NCBI GenBank assembly: GCA_039545315.1 | Contig: BCIM01000002.1 | Span: 1,391,369 to 1,455,368 of the forward strand | Direction: 5' to 3' | DNA from: Kondoa malvinella | Taxonomy: Eukaryota > Basidiomycota > Agaricostilbomycetes > Agaricostilbales > Kondoaceae | DNA length: 64,000 nucleotides | Part shown: piece by piece, positions 1 to 12,789 of the stretch | Layout: every line of letters starts with the position of its first letter | How positions within the stretch are numbered: the stretch's first letter is position 1 | Program-made: the position numbers and the translations under genes | The notes under the pieces: model-generated | What the model was told of the DNA's origin: nothing | Databases searched by the model: none | Seen by the model: only the letters and a program-made list of their open reading frames with translations

Positions 1-471
1 GCAAGACTTTGGCGAATGCTGAAGCACGTGAGGTCGACAGGTACTTATTGCAAGTATAAGAAGGCCGATCCAACAAGGCGCTGCTGTATAACTTGACGCT
101 TTCGAGAGTGGAGAGAGGGGAGCTTCGTGCGTTATATCGGCAAGGAGTCTCTGCTGGATTCGCTTCTCGCTTCAAGACGCTTGATGGGCCTTGTATATTC
201 AAGTCGCGGCAGACTGTGATGATGGTGCTACCTAGGCAAGTTGAGGGACTTGTAATTTGGCAGCTCAGCTTGACCACTTCGGACCATTCGCCGCCCTCAA
301 GACCCTGTCAAGCAAAAGCTTCACGCAGACTGCCCAGCTGTGTTTATATACCCACGCGCAAGCCTGGTGATGCCCTGCCCTACCTCGAAATTACAGCTGT
401 GAAAGAAGTTCTGCCCGCTGGAAGCACCTCTTGCCTAAAACCCTCAACTACACTACAAGAAGCCGCTCAAC
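1..471. other. Upstream region of the TFIIIC gene, no gene seen
   Basis: No convincing coding region. An open frame at 93-503 has no recognisable motif, no ATG start and is overlapped by the start of the next gene. A CACGTG palindrome sits near position 27. The last 60 bases are A/C-rich, like a short fungal leader before an ATG. Confidence 0.5.
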
Positions 472-3400
472 ATGTTCGACGCACTCATAGGGCATGTCAT
501 TGATGAGCTCGCCATGTCAGGAGACGACGGTAAGCTTCCCACTCGAAATCTTTCACGACTCGGCCATACTTGTCTCTCTTCGCCCTCAATCTTCTGCATT
601 CCTGTACGCAGCTATTTTACGCGCTCTGTCACGTCATGTCTATATGCCTTCCCGCGACGCAATTTGCCTTCGCAAAATCAAAACAATCATTCTGCTATAC
701 TGGACCCGCTTTCGAGTCCCAATATCTGCAGTACCAATTATTGTAAAGACACATTCTTATCATCACGCTCTTCTGATACACAGGCGTCTCTCCGCACATC
801 CTCACTGACTTGATCACCGATTTTTACTCGTCTCATGCAAGTCCGCAAAACGTCGATCAAGCTTTTGTCCAATTCGTCTGGTCCCAACTGACTCAGCTGC
901 CCAACGTCCAAGTCGGTTCATTGCAAGATGCACCAGAACCTGGATCAGTAGCATCGGAAGAAGAAGTCGCTCAACCAAAAGGCAAGCGCAAAAGCAAGAC
1001 AGCGGCTAAAGCGAACAAGCTGGGTGATGGAAGGAAACCGGGCAAGTCAAAAGTCTTTGTTGCTGCACAAGAACCAGACGAAGCTGGAAGCAGCGGGTGG
1101 AAGTCGATGGATGCTTTGGTTGCGCGTTTTGGCAACAAGCTTCGTCTAGCTGTTGATAAAGAGACGGCTTGGGTATCACTCACGGGTAGTCATGCCAGAG
1201 TGCGCAAACTTGCCATCCAGCCAATTCTTCTGGCTAATGATTGCCTTTGTTTGCACAGCCAAGCAAATTGACGCCTTACGTCTATGCAATCTTGCAGTCT
1301 ATTGCAGGGGGAAGAGGTGCCGGCGTGACTGTCGTCGACCTTGGCAACGAGTTCTCGCACGATCAGAAGTCGATCTTTCACTTTGTCAAGTCGCTTCTCG
1401 AGCTGAACCTTATGTGAGCGGACTTTTCCATCTGAACATGTATCTGTCTGACATATATGCTCTTGCTCATAGCGTCAAATTCCGTACGGTAGACAAGAAG
1501 CAAACGACCAGTCGATGCATTCACAGACGCTACCTTGACAAGTCACCAGCTTGGTCAGCTCACATCGCTACCGACGCATCAGCCGCTGTCGAAGCTGCTG
1601 GAAATGACTCTGATGACGATACCAGCACCATGCTGAAACCACATGATTTCTCGCCTATCAACATGATGCATCTTCACTCAAACGAACCTCTCATTCGCTC
1701 ACGCATCATCTCCGCTCTAAAGAAAAGGCCGGAGCAGCGCATGGTTCATTCTGATGTTATCCACGCTATCAATGTCACTACTATCAGCATCTCTGTCCGC
1801 CGAAAGCTCAATAGCATCATTCTCGCTATGGAGAACGAAGGCATTCTAGCTCGGGTCGGATTACCTTCAGGTCGCAAGACTGGTTCACATGTCTATTCTG
1901 TTGCTCTTGTAGCGCCTCCTGAGGATGCAGAACAAGAAGAGGAACAGATGGTGGAAGGCCAGGCGAATGAGAGCGAAAAGGATGAGCCGACTAGTTCCGT
2001 TACGCATATTTGGTCAACCATGACTGTTCAGCGCCAGATTTTGGATCTCCTCTTTAGTGCTGGAGAAGTTGGTCTTATTATGCGTGTATGTCGCACTGTA
2101 ATACACTGGTGGGCTCTTGCTGATGGAACAACAGGAAATGACCGACGCGCTAGCAAGTGTCGAGACCCGTACGCTTGAAGCTATGCTCGGCTCCTTGGAA
2201 CGCATTCCTCTTCCTCCTCATCTTTCCGACTACACAATCGTTTCCGTTCTCGAAACTTTCGGTCGACAGAAAAGAGCTCGCTTTTTCGGTTTGCAAGGTT
2301 ATCATAATCGTTGCCAAATTGACGGTGTGCCTACACCTGGCGACCAACTCGCAAAGGTTGACGAAGAAGCCGCTGGTGGATTCAGCCCTATCGAAAGTAC
2401 TGGCACCTATGCGAACATCGAAGAACTCAATGATTGGGGTCGCGATACTGTTCGAGAGGTGAACAATGCCAAAACTGGGAAACCTCAAGGTACAGGCAAA
2501 CGAGGTCGACCTAAGAAGGATGCTGCAGCTCCTTCAGCGCCGACAAGCAAAGCTAAAGGCAAGGCAAAAGCGACAATTGCCGATGATGCTCCGACTGAAG
2601 ATCAACCCACGCAACCGAAAACGGTCAAGAAGAAAGTCAAAGAAGCGCCTGCTGAACCTGATGTACCGAAGAAACGAGGTCGACCAAAGAAGGATCCCAA
2701 TGCGCCGATCTCGGCCTACAAGCGAAAACAAAAAGCAGACGGTACTTTGCTCAACCCACGCGCTCATGAACCGAAAGATGTCCCTATTGATCAACTCCCT
2801 CCACCCAAGTGGAAAGGAAAGAAGCGAAGGAGTTCTGTTGCTCCTGATGCTGAACCTGCCACCAAGAGACCAAAGAGGAACGCAGCGGAAAGCGAAGCAT
2901 CTCCAAGCGGTGCCGACACAAGTGAATCCCCGACCAACGCTACCGATGCTTTGATGGCCGAAGAAGGAGCCGGTTTTGCAATCGAAATCAGTCCACCTCC
3001 GACACTTGAGCCCAGTGCAGAGAAACCCTTGCGTGTGATTGCTACACCTAGAAAAGATGTGCCAGAAACCAGCACCCCCGCAGAAGCAGCGACTGAAAGC
3101 GCTCCCGCTGCACGTGGAACAGCGCAGGACTCTAGCTCAGCTCCGCCCAAGAGAAAGCGAGGAAGGCCGCGAAAAGATGCCGCCACTTCTGTCAACAAAG
3201 CTGTTCAAGATGAAAGTCCTGCTGTAGCATCACAAGAGAATGACGCTAGTGCGCAAAATGAAGAGGAAGATACTGGTCCAGCGCCGCCCAAAAGAAAACG
3301 AGGTCGGCCTCCCAAAGACCCTCAGAAGGCAGCGGCCAAAGCTGCCGCTCTGTCTGCGTCAAAACTTCCTGTGTCTCCTGCTTTGTTCTCGGCACCAGGC

Positions 3401-6400
3401 TCTTTCTCGCCGTTGGCAGCGCCTGCATCATCCAACGCTTCTCGGACTCTCGGCACTGCAATCGCCACATCTGAGAACAATCATGGCAAGCAGCCATCAA
3501 CTGCTCCTCAAGCAGAAACTACTAGTATTCAGAATAAGAAGACACGCTTCATAGGTAAGTCACTGTGTTCGTATGGCGCGCTCTACTGATCACAATATTC
3601 GCTATAGACTACCCCCTACCGCAGAACGAGGAGGAAGCTCGGTCACAGGCTACTGCGGAGACTCAGCAACATATCGATCAAGACTTGCCTCCCGCCGATA
3701 GCTTCACAGCAGATCCTGCTCCAGCATCGCAGCCTCCAGTAAGAGGAGATGCTGGGCCAACGGGAGACGCTGGCGTATCAGCACGCATGAAGCGGCAACA
3801 AAAGATGAAGGCGCCATTGATTTCTCAGACCCGCAAGAGTCATTCCGGAGCACTTCGCGAAAAAGAGGTTCTCGAGGCTTTGGAAGAGTCTGGCGGTATT
3901 CTAGAAGAGGGCATGGAGATGCGAAGAGCTCATTACAAAGTCTTCTCTCGGTCCGAAAATGCCGCTGGAACTACCGTCGTTGATCGCCGCACGCTAGACA
4001 TGGCAACGAATGCTTTAGAGCGAGCTGAAGCCGTCAAGCGGGTCACTGTCTCCGCTGCGAATGCTCTTGGTGTCATGAAGCCCCGCAAGCTAGTCTATCT
4101 CGCTCGCATGGATATGAAGAGCGAAGTCATGAAAAAGTACATTGCTGGCTTGTCTGAGACAACGCAGAGCTTCAGAGTCGGGCGGAAGCCAAATTACGGA
4201 ACCAATGTCGACACTGCCCCGCCTCCGGAAGTCGTCAAGGCCATTCACCCTCGCAAGACGCCAGCTAAGTATGGCCGTTCGCTTGGACCGGATGAAGAGC
4301 TTGAAGGCGACAAGGTACAGATGCATCTCGCAGCCGATTGGCGTACGGTGGCGCAGACATACGGCTTCGTTACAGGCAAGATGGCTCGAGCGAGAATCCT
4401 CCATCTTGCTCTACTTAAATTGGCCAATGCTGGTCAAAGTCCTCGTATACTCAACAAATCCACTTCAAACCTTGACAAGGAGCCGATCATCGTCGAAAGC
4501 AGCATTGTATCGCGCGACCTGACTCTCGGCGATATGCTCAAGCTCACGCCAATAACGGTCTTTGACGACGAAGTGGATCAGCTACTAGAATCGCCAAACA
4601 GCAGAGAGATTGTAATGGACGACCTTCCCAAGAACCTTACTCGAGTTGTCGGTGCAGGGCATCCCAAATCCAAGACTCGCTTGCACGCTTTGATCAACAT
4701 CCTGGTCAATTTGCGTCTTGTCATCCCGCTAGAGTATTCTCAGGACCCAACAGAGATCTCGCGTCAGTCTGAAGCGGGGCCGATGTACTACCGTCCTGCG
4801 GACAACATCAAAGAAGCAGCAATCTGGATACTCGCAAGGCAGGCCCCGCTGTACTCCATCGGTGCTCCCATTCAGAAGTTGATCAAGGTCGTTCCGGTCA
4901 ATACTGTCACCGTCGCCCAGCAGTACTGGACTGAACTGGAAGATTTTTGCTTTCCCAATCTACCAAACCGTACTTCTGTGCCACTTCCACCGCTATCCGA
5001 TGACCAAGCTCAAGAAGAATACGCTCATAAGTGGACCGGGCCGTCCAGCATGTACAAAGACTTTACAGACACTCGCAGATGGGTCAGCGACTACAATCTG
5101 GGCAATCTTCAACGACGATACCTCAAATCGGTTGCGAAAGATCAGCAGTCTATATTCACCGATGAGGAGATGCAGCAACTCAGTAGTGTCACCTTTGCCA
5201 GCAAGGATGTGATAATGGCATTCTTTGCCAAGTGGAAATGGTCTCGAAAGAAGCTAGGCCAAAAGTCCAAGTCGAAGAAGTCGGCCAAATCAACTGAGGC
5301 ATCGCAACCGATAGTGCCAGCTTCTGCCAGTCAGATCGACAACTCTGACAGCGCTAACGAGGATGGGCCCGTTCGTACTCCGAAGGCAACAGGCGCCGAA
5401 GTAGCCAAGATCCTGGCGCGAAAAGGCAATGCAGATGCAGGTCCATCCGCCGAGTGGGATGCTCTAGTTCAGCAGTTCTCCGAGGACTTTAATTATGCCA
5501 TCCAACCTGGAGCTCAATTAGATCGCATCAAGGGCATGTTCATGCGTCCGCTTGGTACTTCTGCTCATGATCTCAAGGCGCATTTCGATACTCTCGTGAA
5601 GAATCAAAAGCGTGTGGATGAAGTTCAAGCTATGGTTGCAAAGGCCAATGCTGGCAATGCTGGACCGACGCAACCTTCTTTCAACACTAGCAGTAACAAT
5701 GCTACCATGTTGCCTCAAGACAGTTTCCAGGTATCGGAAGCGGACATAAATTTGGCCAAAAAGTCTGCAGGTGAGTGATATAGTAATGGCAGTATCACAC
5801 ATCACTGACCTCTGCTCTGCTCGTAGTCGAACTCATACAATTTGCTCGCGATCAGTCTATGGCCAAAGGGAAGCGAATGAAGTGGACAGACACGACCGAT
5901 GACCTGCTGCGCGACTACTGGGTCGTCATGCGCTCTCGATGTATCCTTCTAGGGGTTGCAAATTACTGGAAAGGTGCAGAAGAGCTCTTCCCTTCTTCTA
6001 CTGCTCGATCATTGCAGAATCACTTCGAAATCCTTAGCGGCAAAGCAGGCGAAGATCGTTATTTGGCTGAACTATTGCAAATGTGGACCTCAGTATGGGT
6101 AGCAAACAGGGGCTCCCCTCTCCTGCCAGAAGCTAGACCTGATGCTCCCGGAGGCTTTGATGTCGGCCACTTCATTGTTCACTTGCGGAGAAGCGTCGAT
6201 AAACCTACAGCGTGAGTAGTTTCCGTTTTCAAGATGCAAAGGCTCACATTTGGTGCCTAGGCGTTTGCGAGCCTATGTAGAAGCTCCGGAGAACGCAGTG
6301 CACAATTTGCCAGCAGATGTCGCACAAATACAAAGCGAATTCAGCCTGCGCAAACCAGTATCCTGGCGAGAACAAGATCGCTGGCAATACATGTGGAGCA

Positions 6401-7961
6401 GTGCTGCCCAGAATTCTCGCCAGATGCAAGCCAATCACAATTCACTTTCCTACGCGGCTACCGATGTCGAGAGCGACAGTGTCATCGCGCTTGAGCTTGC
6501 AGCTGCGAGGGAAAGTATGAAAGCCTGTAGTGCTATCAAGGTACGGGCAGTCCTCTCGAGTTCAATCGTGGCTAAATGCATACATCAGTCTCTCGTGGCG
6601 ACTCCAGAACATCTGTACAACAGCGAAGCTGGCGTCCAGCTGCTGGGCGTCTTTCAAGAAAATTACTTGACGGACGCTCTTGACGAGATGCAAGAGATGG
6701 GCATGATTACCAAAGTCCAATCAGAGCAAAATCGACGAGTACCTGGTCGCAATTATGTCTTTGCATCGAAGTGAGTGCACCGGATGTCTCTCGAGGTGTA
6801 ATCTGAATCCAAGTCGCTAGATGGAAGCAAGCCTTCGAAAGCGGGCTCGCCAAAGATACAATGCAAGCTGCTTCTACCCTTGATTCGCTTCTGCAATTCG
6901 AATCGGGAAAGAATCTCGACTGGCCTTTGATACCCGAAGACGGCGAGATGCTGGTACTCTTCGAGCGCTTCTCGCACGACGAGGTATGTCGCAAAAGCCT
7001 TCCAATGGAATGGCTCTAACAGAAGGGAATAGCTTGATCTGTCCATTGATGTCAGTCGCACAGCTGACAAGCGCGATCCATCCAAGAACGAGGACTACGT
7101 GACGCGCAAGCTAGGTAAGAGCTATCCACCAACGTACTTGCTTCTGTCTAACCGCTTTTCAGACGACGAAGACATTGAGAATGACGTGTCTATTCTGGCT
7201 CGCGATCCACAGACTTCCAGAGATTTTGGCTGCGGTCCAGTGACTGAGAGGGATGAAATGCCTGGAGCCGGCTACCTAAACGCTAAGAAGAGTTGGCTAG
7301 CCTCGTTGGCCTATCCTTTGCAGGAATTGGCAGGCGAGCTTTTGGTTCTGGTCGAAAATGGCGGAGATGCCGGTATCACCGCTTCTTTCCTATCAGTGAG
7401 TTCGACCGGGCCAGTCACCCTCGTACGAAGTCTCACACTGGTTGGTAGGCTTACTTTGATGGAAGAAATGTCGAGTTGTCACAATGCCTCTGCAATCTTT
7501 CGACCACCGCGCCACTGTTCTGGGCAGGCTACGACACTCCTCGCCTAGTTTCTTCGCTATATTTCTCTTCTTGGGCTGTAGCACTCGTCGACAAGGATCA
7601 TGGACAGCGTCTGATGCTACCCCGTACTTGGATCGACGTGTATGGCAACCTCAATACCAGCATGTGGCAGCGTCTTTGCAATAAGGTGGTTACACTGCTC
7701 TATCTCAGCCCTGGATCTACAGAAGTGCGTACAGGCAGTGCTGAGGTGATTGCTGGACTAATCATTATGCAGATCCACCTTCTCAATCTTGTTCAACCTT
7801 TACTGCTTTTGCCTGAATTGCTCGATATACTGGCACATCTGCACCAGTGTGGTATACTCAAGAGACAGATAGTGAACGAGGCTGCAGAAGCGGACTATCT
7901 CTTCTGGCAAGAGAATGCTTGGTTCGCAGATGACACCGGATGTTTGCTCAATGATGCTTGA
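472..7961 (+). CDS. TFC3: TFIIIC largest subunit (B-block binding, Tfc3/GTF3C1-like), with four AT-hooks
   Basis: Thirteen exons: 472-529, 784-1199, 1259-1413, 1473-2085, 2135-3554, 3608-5770, 5827-6211, 6261-6770, 6821-6983, 7033-7114, 7163-7395, 7449-7724, 7773-7961; about 2220 aa. All junction phases agree. Residues about 150-230 hold the B-block winged-helix region with an LTGSHARPSKLTP motif, which identifies the TFIIIC subunit that binds the tRNA-gene B box and recruits TFIIIB and Pol III. A basic, low-complexity middle carries four AT-hook cores (KRGRPKKD, KRGRPKKD, KRGRPRKD, KRGRPPKD) near residues 535, 594, 753 and 801. The rest is helical, with a conserved C-terminal part. Intron 1 is unusually long (254 nt); the last intron (48 nt) is a multiple of three. 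One donor is GTGCGC. Family call is firm; exact ends of exons 1 and 12 are inferred. Confidence 0.88.
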
Positions 7962-8113
7962 ATGCAATTTGTATCACTTGTGTTGAGTGCAATCGAAATG
8001 CTGCTTTCCAATTCAAACATTCTCAGACCGTCTGACGGGCGAAACGGACCTCGAGTCGATTTTCGCGAATCTCTCTTCTTGAACCAGCAGATAAATACCC
8101 ACAACACTATACC

Positions 8114-11107
8114 ATGACAGGCCGCAAGCGCGGAGAGTCTCCTGCGCAGCCCCACAGACGCAGATACAGCGTTGGCTCAGATATGGCAGCGGGATCTTCG
8201 CCTAGGTCATTTGGGGAAGTGCCAACTCCCAACAGCGAGCGGTACGATGAGGACACGCAGGATATGGATCAGGTCGGCTCAGCGTGCAGCTCTGGTCTGC
8301 GTAGCGCTGAATTGACGCCGGACCATCGCACAGGCAGAATTGGATAAAGGCTTCTTTTCAGCGCAGCCCAACTCGCCTGTGCTCAAGCCAGAAAACAGCC
8401 AGAACAGTCGTTCAGGCAAAGATAGATCATCGCAGGCCGGAGCTACAAGAGCTTCTGCAGTTCCTTCCTCGTTCTATCGATCTTCCAATTTGTCCAATAC
8501 CTCCCTGGACTCGCATTCCGCTTTCATCGACCATCGCAACCAAGCACATTCCTTGTCAAAATCACCCACACAAGCCGCCAATGCATTGCACCGCTACAAG
8601 AACGCTCAGTCTCATTCGAGCGGTCTTCGTGCTGAAGTTGGATCCGCAGAAATGGATCTGGCAAAGTCGACAGGCACTATAGGACCCTCCGAACCACCTG
8701 CCGACCCAAATGACTTCGCTCTTGATGTCGATCAAGATGAAGAAGAGAACGTAATAGATCATCGTCCTTCTCCTCAGCCTTTCCATATCGCTAAGACTCA
8801 GGATCAAATACACGGATCGCCATACGGCTCTCTTCGCTCCGATATGCTTTCGCCTCGGCCGGAAGGAGACACGTTTACGCCTTCCTTGTCTCGCCAGCCT
8901 TCTCTCATAGGTCAAGCAGAAGAAGATGTCTGCTTTCCCATGCTACCAGAATCAGCCCGACCGGCGTCTGTGCACTCTTCTCGTTCAAAGACCAATACCG
9001 AAACACACGATCATGAGCGCCATCACAACGAGCACCATCATAGACAGCGGCTTTCCGGGACAGCGGGCATGTTGCATCACTATCCTCATGCCTTCGATTT
9101 CGATACCTTGGAAGAATTTGCCGAGAAGGAAAGAGAAGCGACAGGGTATTTCCTGCCTCGACCTTCCTTTAAGAACAATGTCCGTTCACCAGGAACAGTC
9201 TCTTTCAGTCCAGATGCCCGAGGCGAGATGCGTCGAAGAAAGGGTGAAGAGGATGGTGCACCTCAAAAGCACGGTCGGATGGGACGAATGCGAAAGTTGA
9301 GCGAAAGTGTGGCTACACCCGGAGCAAGAGGGGGAAGGTATCAAAGAAAATTGGCGCTTTTCGAAGGTGCTGCTGCAGCTTCGGATCCACCACCAAGACT
9401 AGCAGACCCGCCTGCGCACCAGAAGACGCCTCTACTGGACGGCGAAAGGCCGAAAGGGTTTGGGTCGACAGCGCACTATTCAAGACCGACACCATCACAC
9501 GACGAGAAGGAAAGACCATATAGGTTCTCGTTCTACTCAAATGCTTTGCCGTCAACCATACATGCTCGTAGTCTCGCTGAGCTACCCGGAGAAGGTCAGA
9601 CATTCGAGTCGCTCTTTGTTGGAAACGCCGACGAAGACCCACCTGCGCCGCAATACCAGCAGCCAGAGAACGGTCTACCACCTCATATGGATGCTAGCAC
9701 AGGCTACAATACGCCCATCAATGGCTCTGCGCGCAATTCGATGGCTGGAGCAAGACCTAGTGGATTGGCTGCCAGTGCACCTGGAACAAAAGCCAGAGCG
9801 ACAGTCTTGCGTTCAGATGCAGATGCGGAATTGAATACCTGGTGGCTGGATGTGCTTTGTCCCACGGATCAAGAGATGAAAGTCATCAGCAAGGTCTTTG
9901 GTATACATCCTCTGACGACCGAAGATATCTTGATGGAAGAATCGCGAGAAAAGATTGAGCTCTTTCGGAACTACTACCTTGTCTGTTTCCGCTCTTTCGA
10001 TCAAGATCCATATAGTCCGACCTATCTCGAACCGCTCAACATGTATGTCGTTGTGTTCCGCGAAGGCACTCTATCCGTAAGTGGACTGTCTATTGATAGA
10101 CTAGCTGCTCACTAGCTGTGTAGTTCCATTTCCGTGGCACACCTCATCCTCAGAATGTCAGAAGGCGTATCAAGCAGCTCAAAGACTTTATCAACGTCAC
10201 CTCAGACTGGATATCATATGCTCTCATCGACGACATTACCGATGCCTTTGGTCCGCTCATCCAGAACATCGAATACGAGGTCGACAGTATCGATGAATTG
10301 GTACTGATATTGAAGGAAGCAGAGCAGAGTGATATGTTGCGAAGGTCAGTTTACTTCAGTTCTGCAAGACTAGTCAAGGCTGATGGCCTATCAGAATTGG
10401 CACATGTCGAAAGAAGGTCATGGGTCTTCTTCGTCTGATGGGCAACAAGGCCGACGTCGTCAAGGGTCTCGCTAAGCGATGCAACGAGAATTGGACCGTC
10501 GCGCCAAAATCCGACATTGGGCTATATCTTTCCGATATTCAGGTGTGTACCGCTTGCTGAGTTGTTTGAACGGGCCTGACCTGGATAACAGGATCATTTG
10601 GTCACGATGACGCAGAATTTGAACCACTATGAAAAGATTCTGTCAAGATCGCATTCCAATTATCTAGCTCAGATCTCAATAGAAATGACGGGTAAGCGAT
10701 CATATCTAGCTAGCAGAAGTTTGACTGATGATTGCGCGCAGATGCGAACAATGCCATCAACGAAGTGCTTTCCAAGTTAACAGCACTTGGTACCGTGCTT
10801 GTGCCTATGAATTTGGTCTGTAAAGCTTTTCCAGCACTGAATCATGACTGACTTTGTCGGTGTAGATCACTGGTCTGTGGGGCATGAACGTTCAAGTGCC
10901 AGGGCAGGAAGTGCAGAATCTACGGTAAGCATATTGGTACAAGCAGGTCTGAGACCTGCTGAACATGAGAGTGCAGGTGGTTCTTCAGCATAGTAGCAGT
11001 ATTGATAGCCATCGCTGTCACAGGTGGCTGGGCCGTAAGTTCTCGCTTCCCCCTTGCGCATGTCATATCTAAAGGCTTGACAGACATGGAAAGCGATGCG
11101 ACGCTAA
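8114..11107 (+). CDS. CorA-type magnesium transporter (Mnr2/Alr-like)
   Basis: Nine exons (8114-8272, 8334-10076, 10124-10344, 10395-10542, 10592-10691, 10742-10815, 10866-10924, 10977-11034, 11084-11107), about 861 aa. The first 470 residues are Ser/Pro-rich and disordered, with a His-rich stretch (ERHHNEHHHRQ). The CorA core follows, with a long helix after the acidic N-domain and the signature GLWGMNVQVPG, followed by a second hydrophobic segment ending in a short basic tail. The GMN motif forms the Mg2+ selectivity ring of pentameric CorA channels. The long N-terminal extension fits the fungal Mnr2 (vacuole) and Alr (plasma membrane) branches; sequence alone does not decide which. The first intron uses a weak donor (GTCGGC) and is the least certain junction. 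Confidence 0.88.
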
Positions 11108-11556
11108 TCTCAACATGAACATATGCGCAACACACGAGCGCACTGCATCTAGACATCATCTTGGCCATTCGCCTTTCATAACTGTACCATCACTGTATTT
11201 CAAGGGTTGTCAAGAAGACTCGACTTGCACTGTACATGTATGTTCATTTGCGACTTGCGGTCCCGTTCTTTTCGACCATAACTTTCCGGCAGAGCATTCA
11301 TCACAAATGGCAAACTAGTCATTCAGGTTCAGCTTCCTCTTTGTTTCTTTTCGATGTTCGGCAGGTTACTTTCATCGCTACTGTGCCTCGAAGACTGTCT
11401 GGCTTCATCTTTGATTTTTTCTTATGTACTTCATTGACCTCCATCACCAGCGATGTGGCGCTGCGTTTGTATTCGCATCTTTAAGCCTTGCGTTATTAGG
11501 GGCATGCTATCTTGTCTACGTACCACGAGCTCGTAGCTCTCTAAGGCCTCAAAAAC
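11108..11556. other. Intergenic region
   Basis: 3' flank of the Mg transporter and 5' flank of the next gene. Pyrimidine-rich tracts near 11320-11420 look like a fungal promoter or leader. I see no gene. Confidence 0.4.
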
Positions 11557-12789
11557 ATGTTTGGCCCCATGCAGATGACCGGCAAAGTTGCGCCAGAAGT
11601 GTTGGTCATGGCTCGCGAACACCGACAGTCCACGATAGACGCCTTGAAAAGTGCCGACTTTCGAGACGTAAGAAGACTTGAGGATCAATATCTCGATTCG
11701 ATCAAGGATGTCAACCACAAGGCTGCTGGTGTAGCTATTCTTCAGAGAAATATCAGCTCTACCGACCCTTCCTCGATTGTTTCCTCGCTCGGCCAGATCA
11801 GCGTCAGTCCAGTAACGCAAGACAATTTGATCACGCTTCAGCAACTCAGCAATTATCTCGATGCATCCGCATATCTCAAATGTTGTGCGACAAGCATCCG
11901 GGCCGAAGCAGTTGATTATTTTCTAAGCGCAGCCATTCTCGGTGAAAAGAGCAGGATTAAAGCGACATCGGCGTTTTACAGCACCTCAAGGTACTTCGCC
12001 AAGCTGGCTATGACTCTCCTTCGGTATCCAGAACTCTGCGAAGCCCTCATCATTCGAAGGAAGAACCGAAGCGCGCAAGATAAAGCGGATCTGCAGACGC
12101 TTCTAGACAGAGGCGTTGTCGACGCGTCGAGTGGAATCCCTTCAACTCTCTTCCTGGTCATGATCTCTGCCGCTTTAGGTTACCAGCTGCAAGTTCCACC
12201 ACGTCTTGTCTTATCACTCGGCAAGACGAATGCAATTGCTGGCATTGCTTCTGCTACTGCAAGACTGAAGCTCATCGAAGACAACGCCGGCTTACCGACA
12301 CACCTGAAACAGCGACTCACACGCAATCCGTGCTATACCTGCACGAACTGCGGCAAGTTTGCGTTTGATATCATCGGACAAGGGCAAAGGGACCTCGCAA
12401 AAGCTTTCAAGAGCTGTAGTAATTGTGGACAGATGTATTCAGGACCTTTCAATCTTTCGCAAATCTTTGGCCTTTCTGCGATCGACGAGCCACCGAATGG
12501 TCTCTTGCTATACAAGATGCTTGAAGAAGCTTTCGTCCGAGGTCACACATGCTTTGTATACTCGCGCGACAACGGTCTCTTTGCTTGTCATGTACTCATC
12601 AAGAACGTGCAGCATCTCGAGGGGAACCAATACTTTTGCTCCAATCGCAGCTCGCAGCATCGTAAAGATCTAGGCGACGGCGTTGAGATATCGATGGTTC
12701 AGGAGCAAATCCCAGTTATGGAGCAGAACAGCCTTTACTGTTTGGCCGATCTACAAGACAGAACCCTGCAATTACCCATCACGAAGTAG
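11557..12789 (+). CDS. Uncharacterised intronless 410-aa protein with paired CxxC
   Basis: A single uninterrupted frame with an ATG, 410 aa, in a region where nearly every other gene has introns. The N-terminal 250 residues are mostly helical. Residues about 262-290 hold CYTCTNCGKF and CSNCGQMY, i.e. two CxxC pairs spaced like a zinc ribbon; a third Cys-containing stretch lies near residue 355. No signal peptide or membrane segment. I do not recognise the family. The lack of introns could mean a retrocopy, recent gain, or chance. A zinc-binding structural role is inferred only from the cysteine spacing. Confidence 0.65.
   Translation: MFGPMQMTGKVAPEVLVMAREHRQSTIDALKSADFRDVRRLEDQYLDSIKDVNHKAAGVAILQRNISSTDPSSIVSSLGQISVSPVTQDNLITLQQLSNYLDASAYLKCCATSIRAEAVDYFLSAAILGEKSRIKATSAFYSTSRYFAKLAMTLLRYPELCEALIIRRKNRSAQDKADLQTLLDRGVVDASSGIPSTLFLVMISAALGYQLQVPPRLVLSLGKTNAIAGIASATARLKLIEDNAGLPTHLKQRLTRNPCYTCTNCGKFAFDIIGQGQRDLAKAFKSCSNCGQMYSGPFNLSQIFGLSAIDEPPNGLLLYKMLEEAFVRGHTCFVYSRDNGLFACHVLIKNVQHLEGNQYFCSNRSSQHRKDLGDGVEISMVQEQIPVMEQNSLYCLADLQDRTLQLPITK

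Noticed and set aside
2791..3198. Reverse-strand frame of 135 aa inside the TFIIIC gene
   Set aside because: Shadow of the Pro/Lys-rich AT-hook region; no independent signals.
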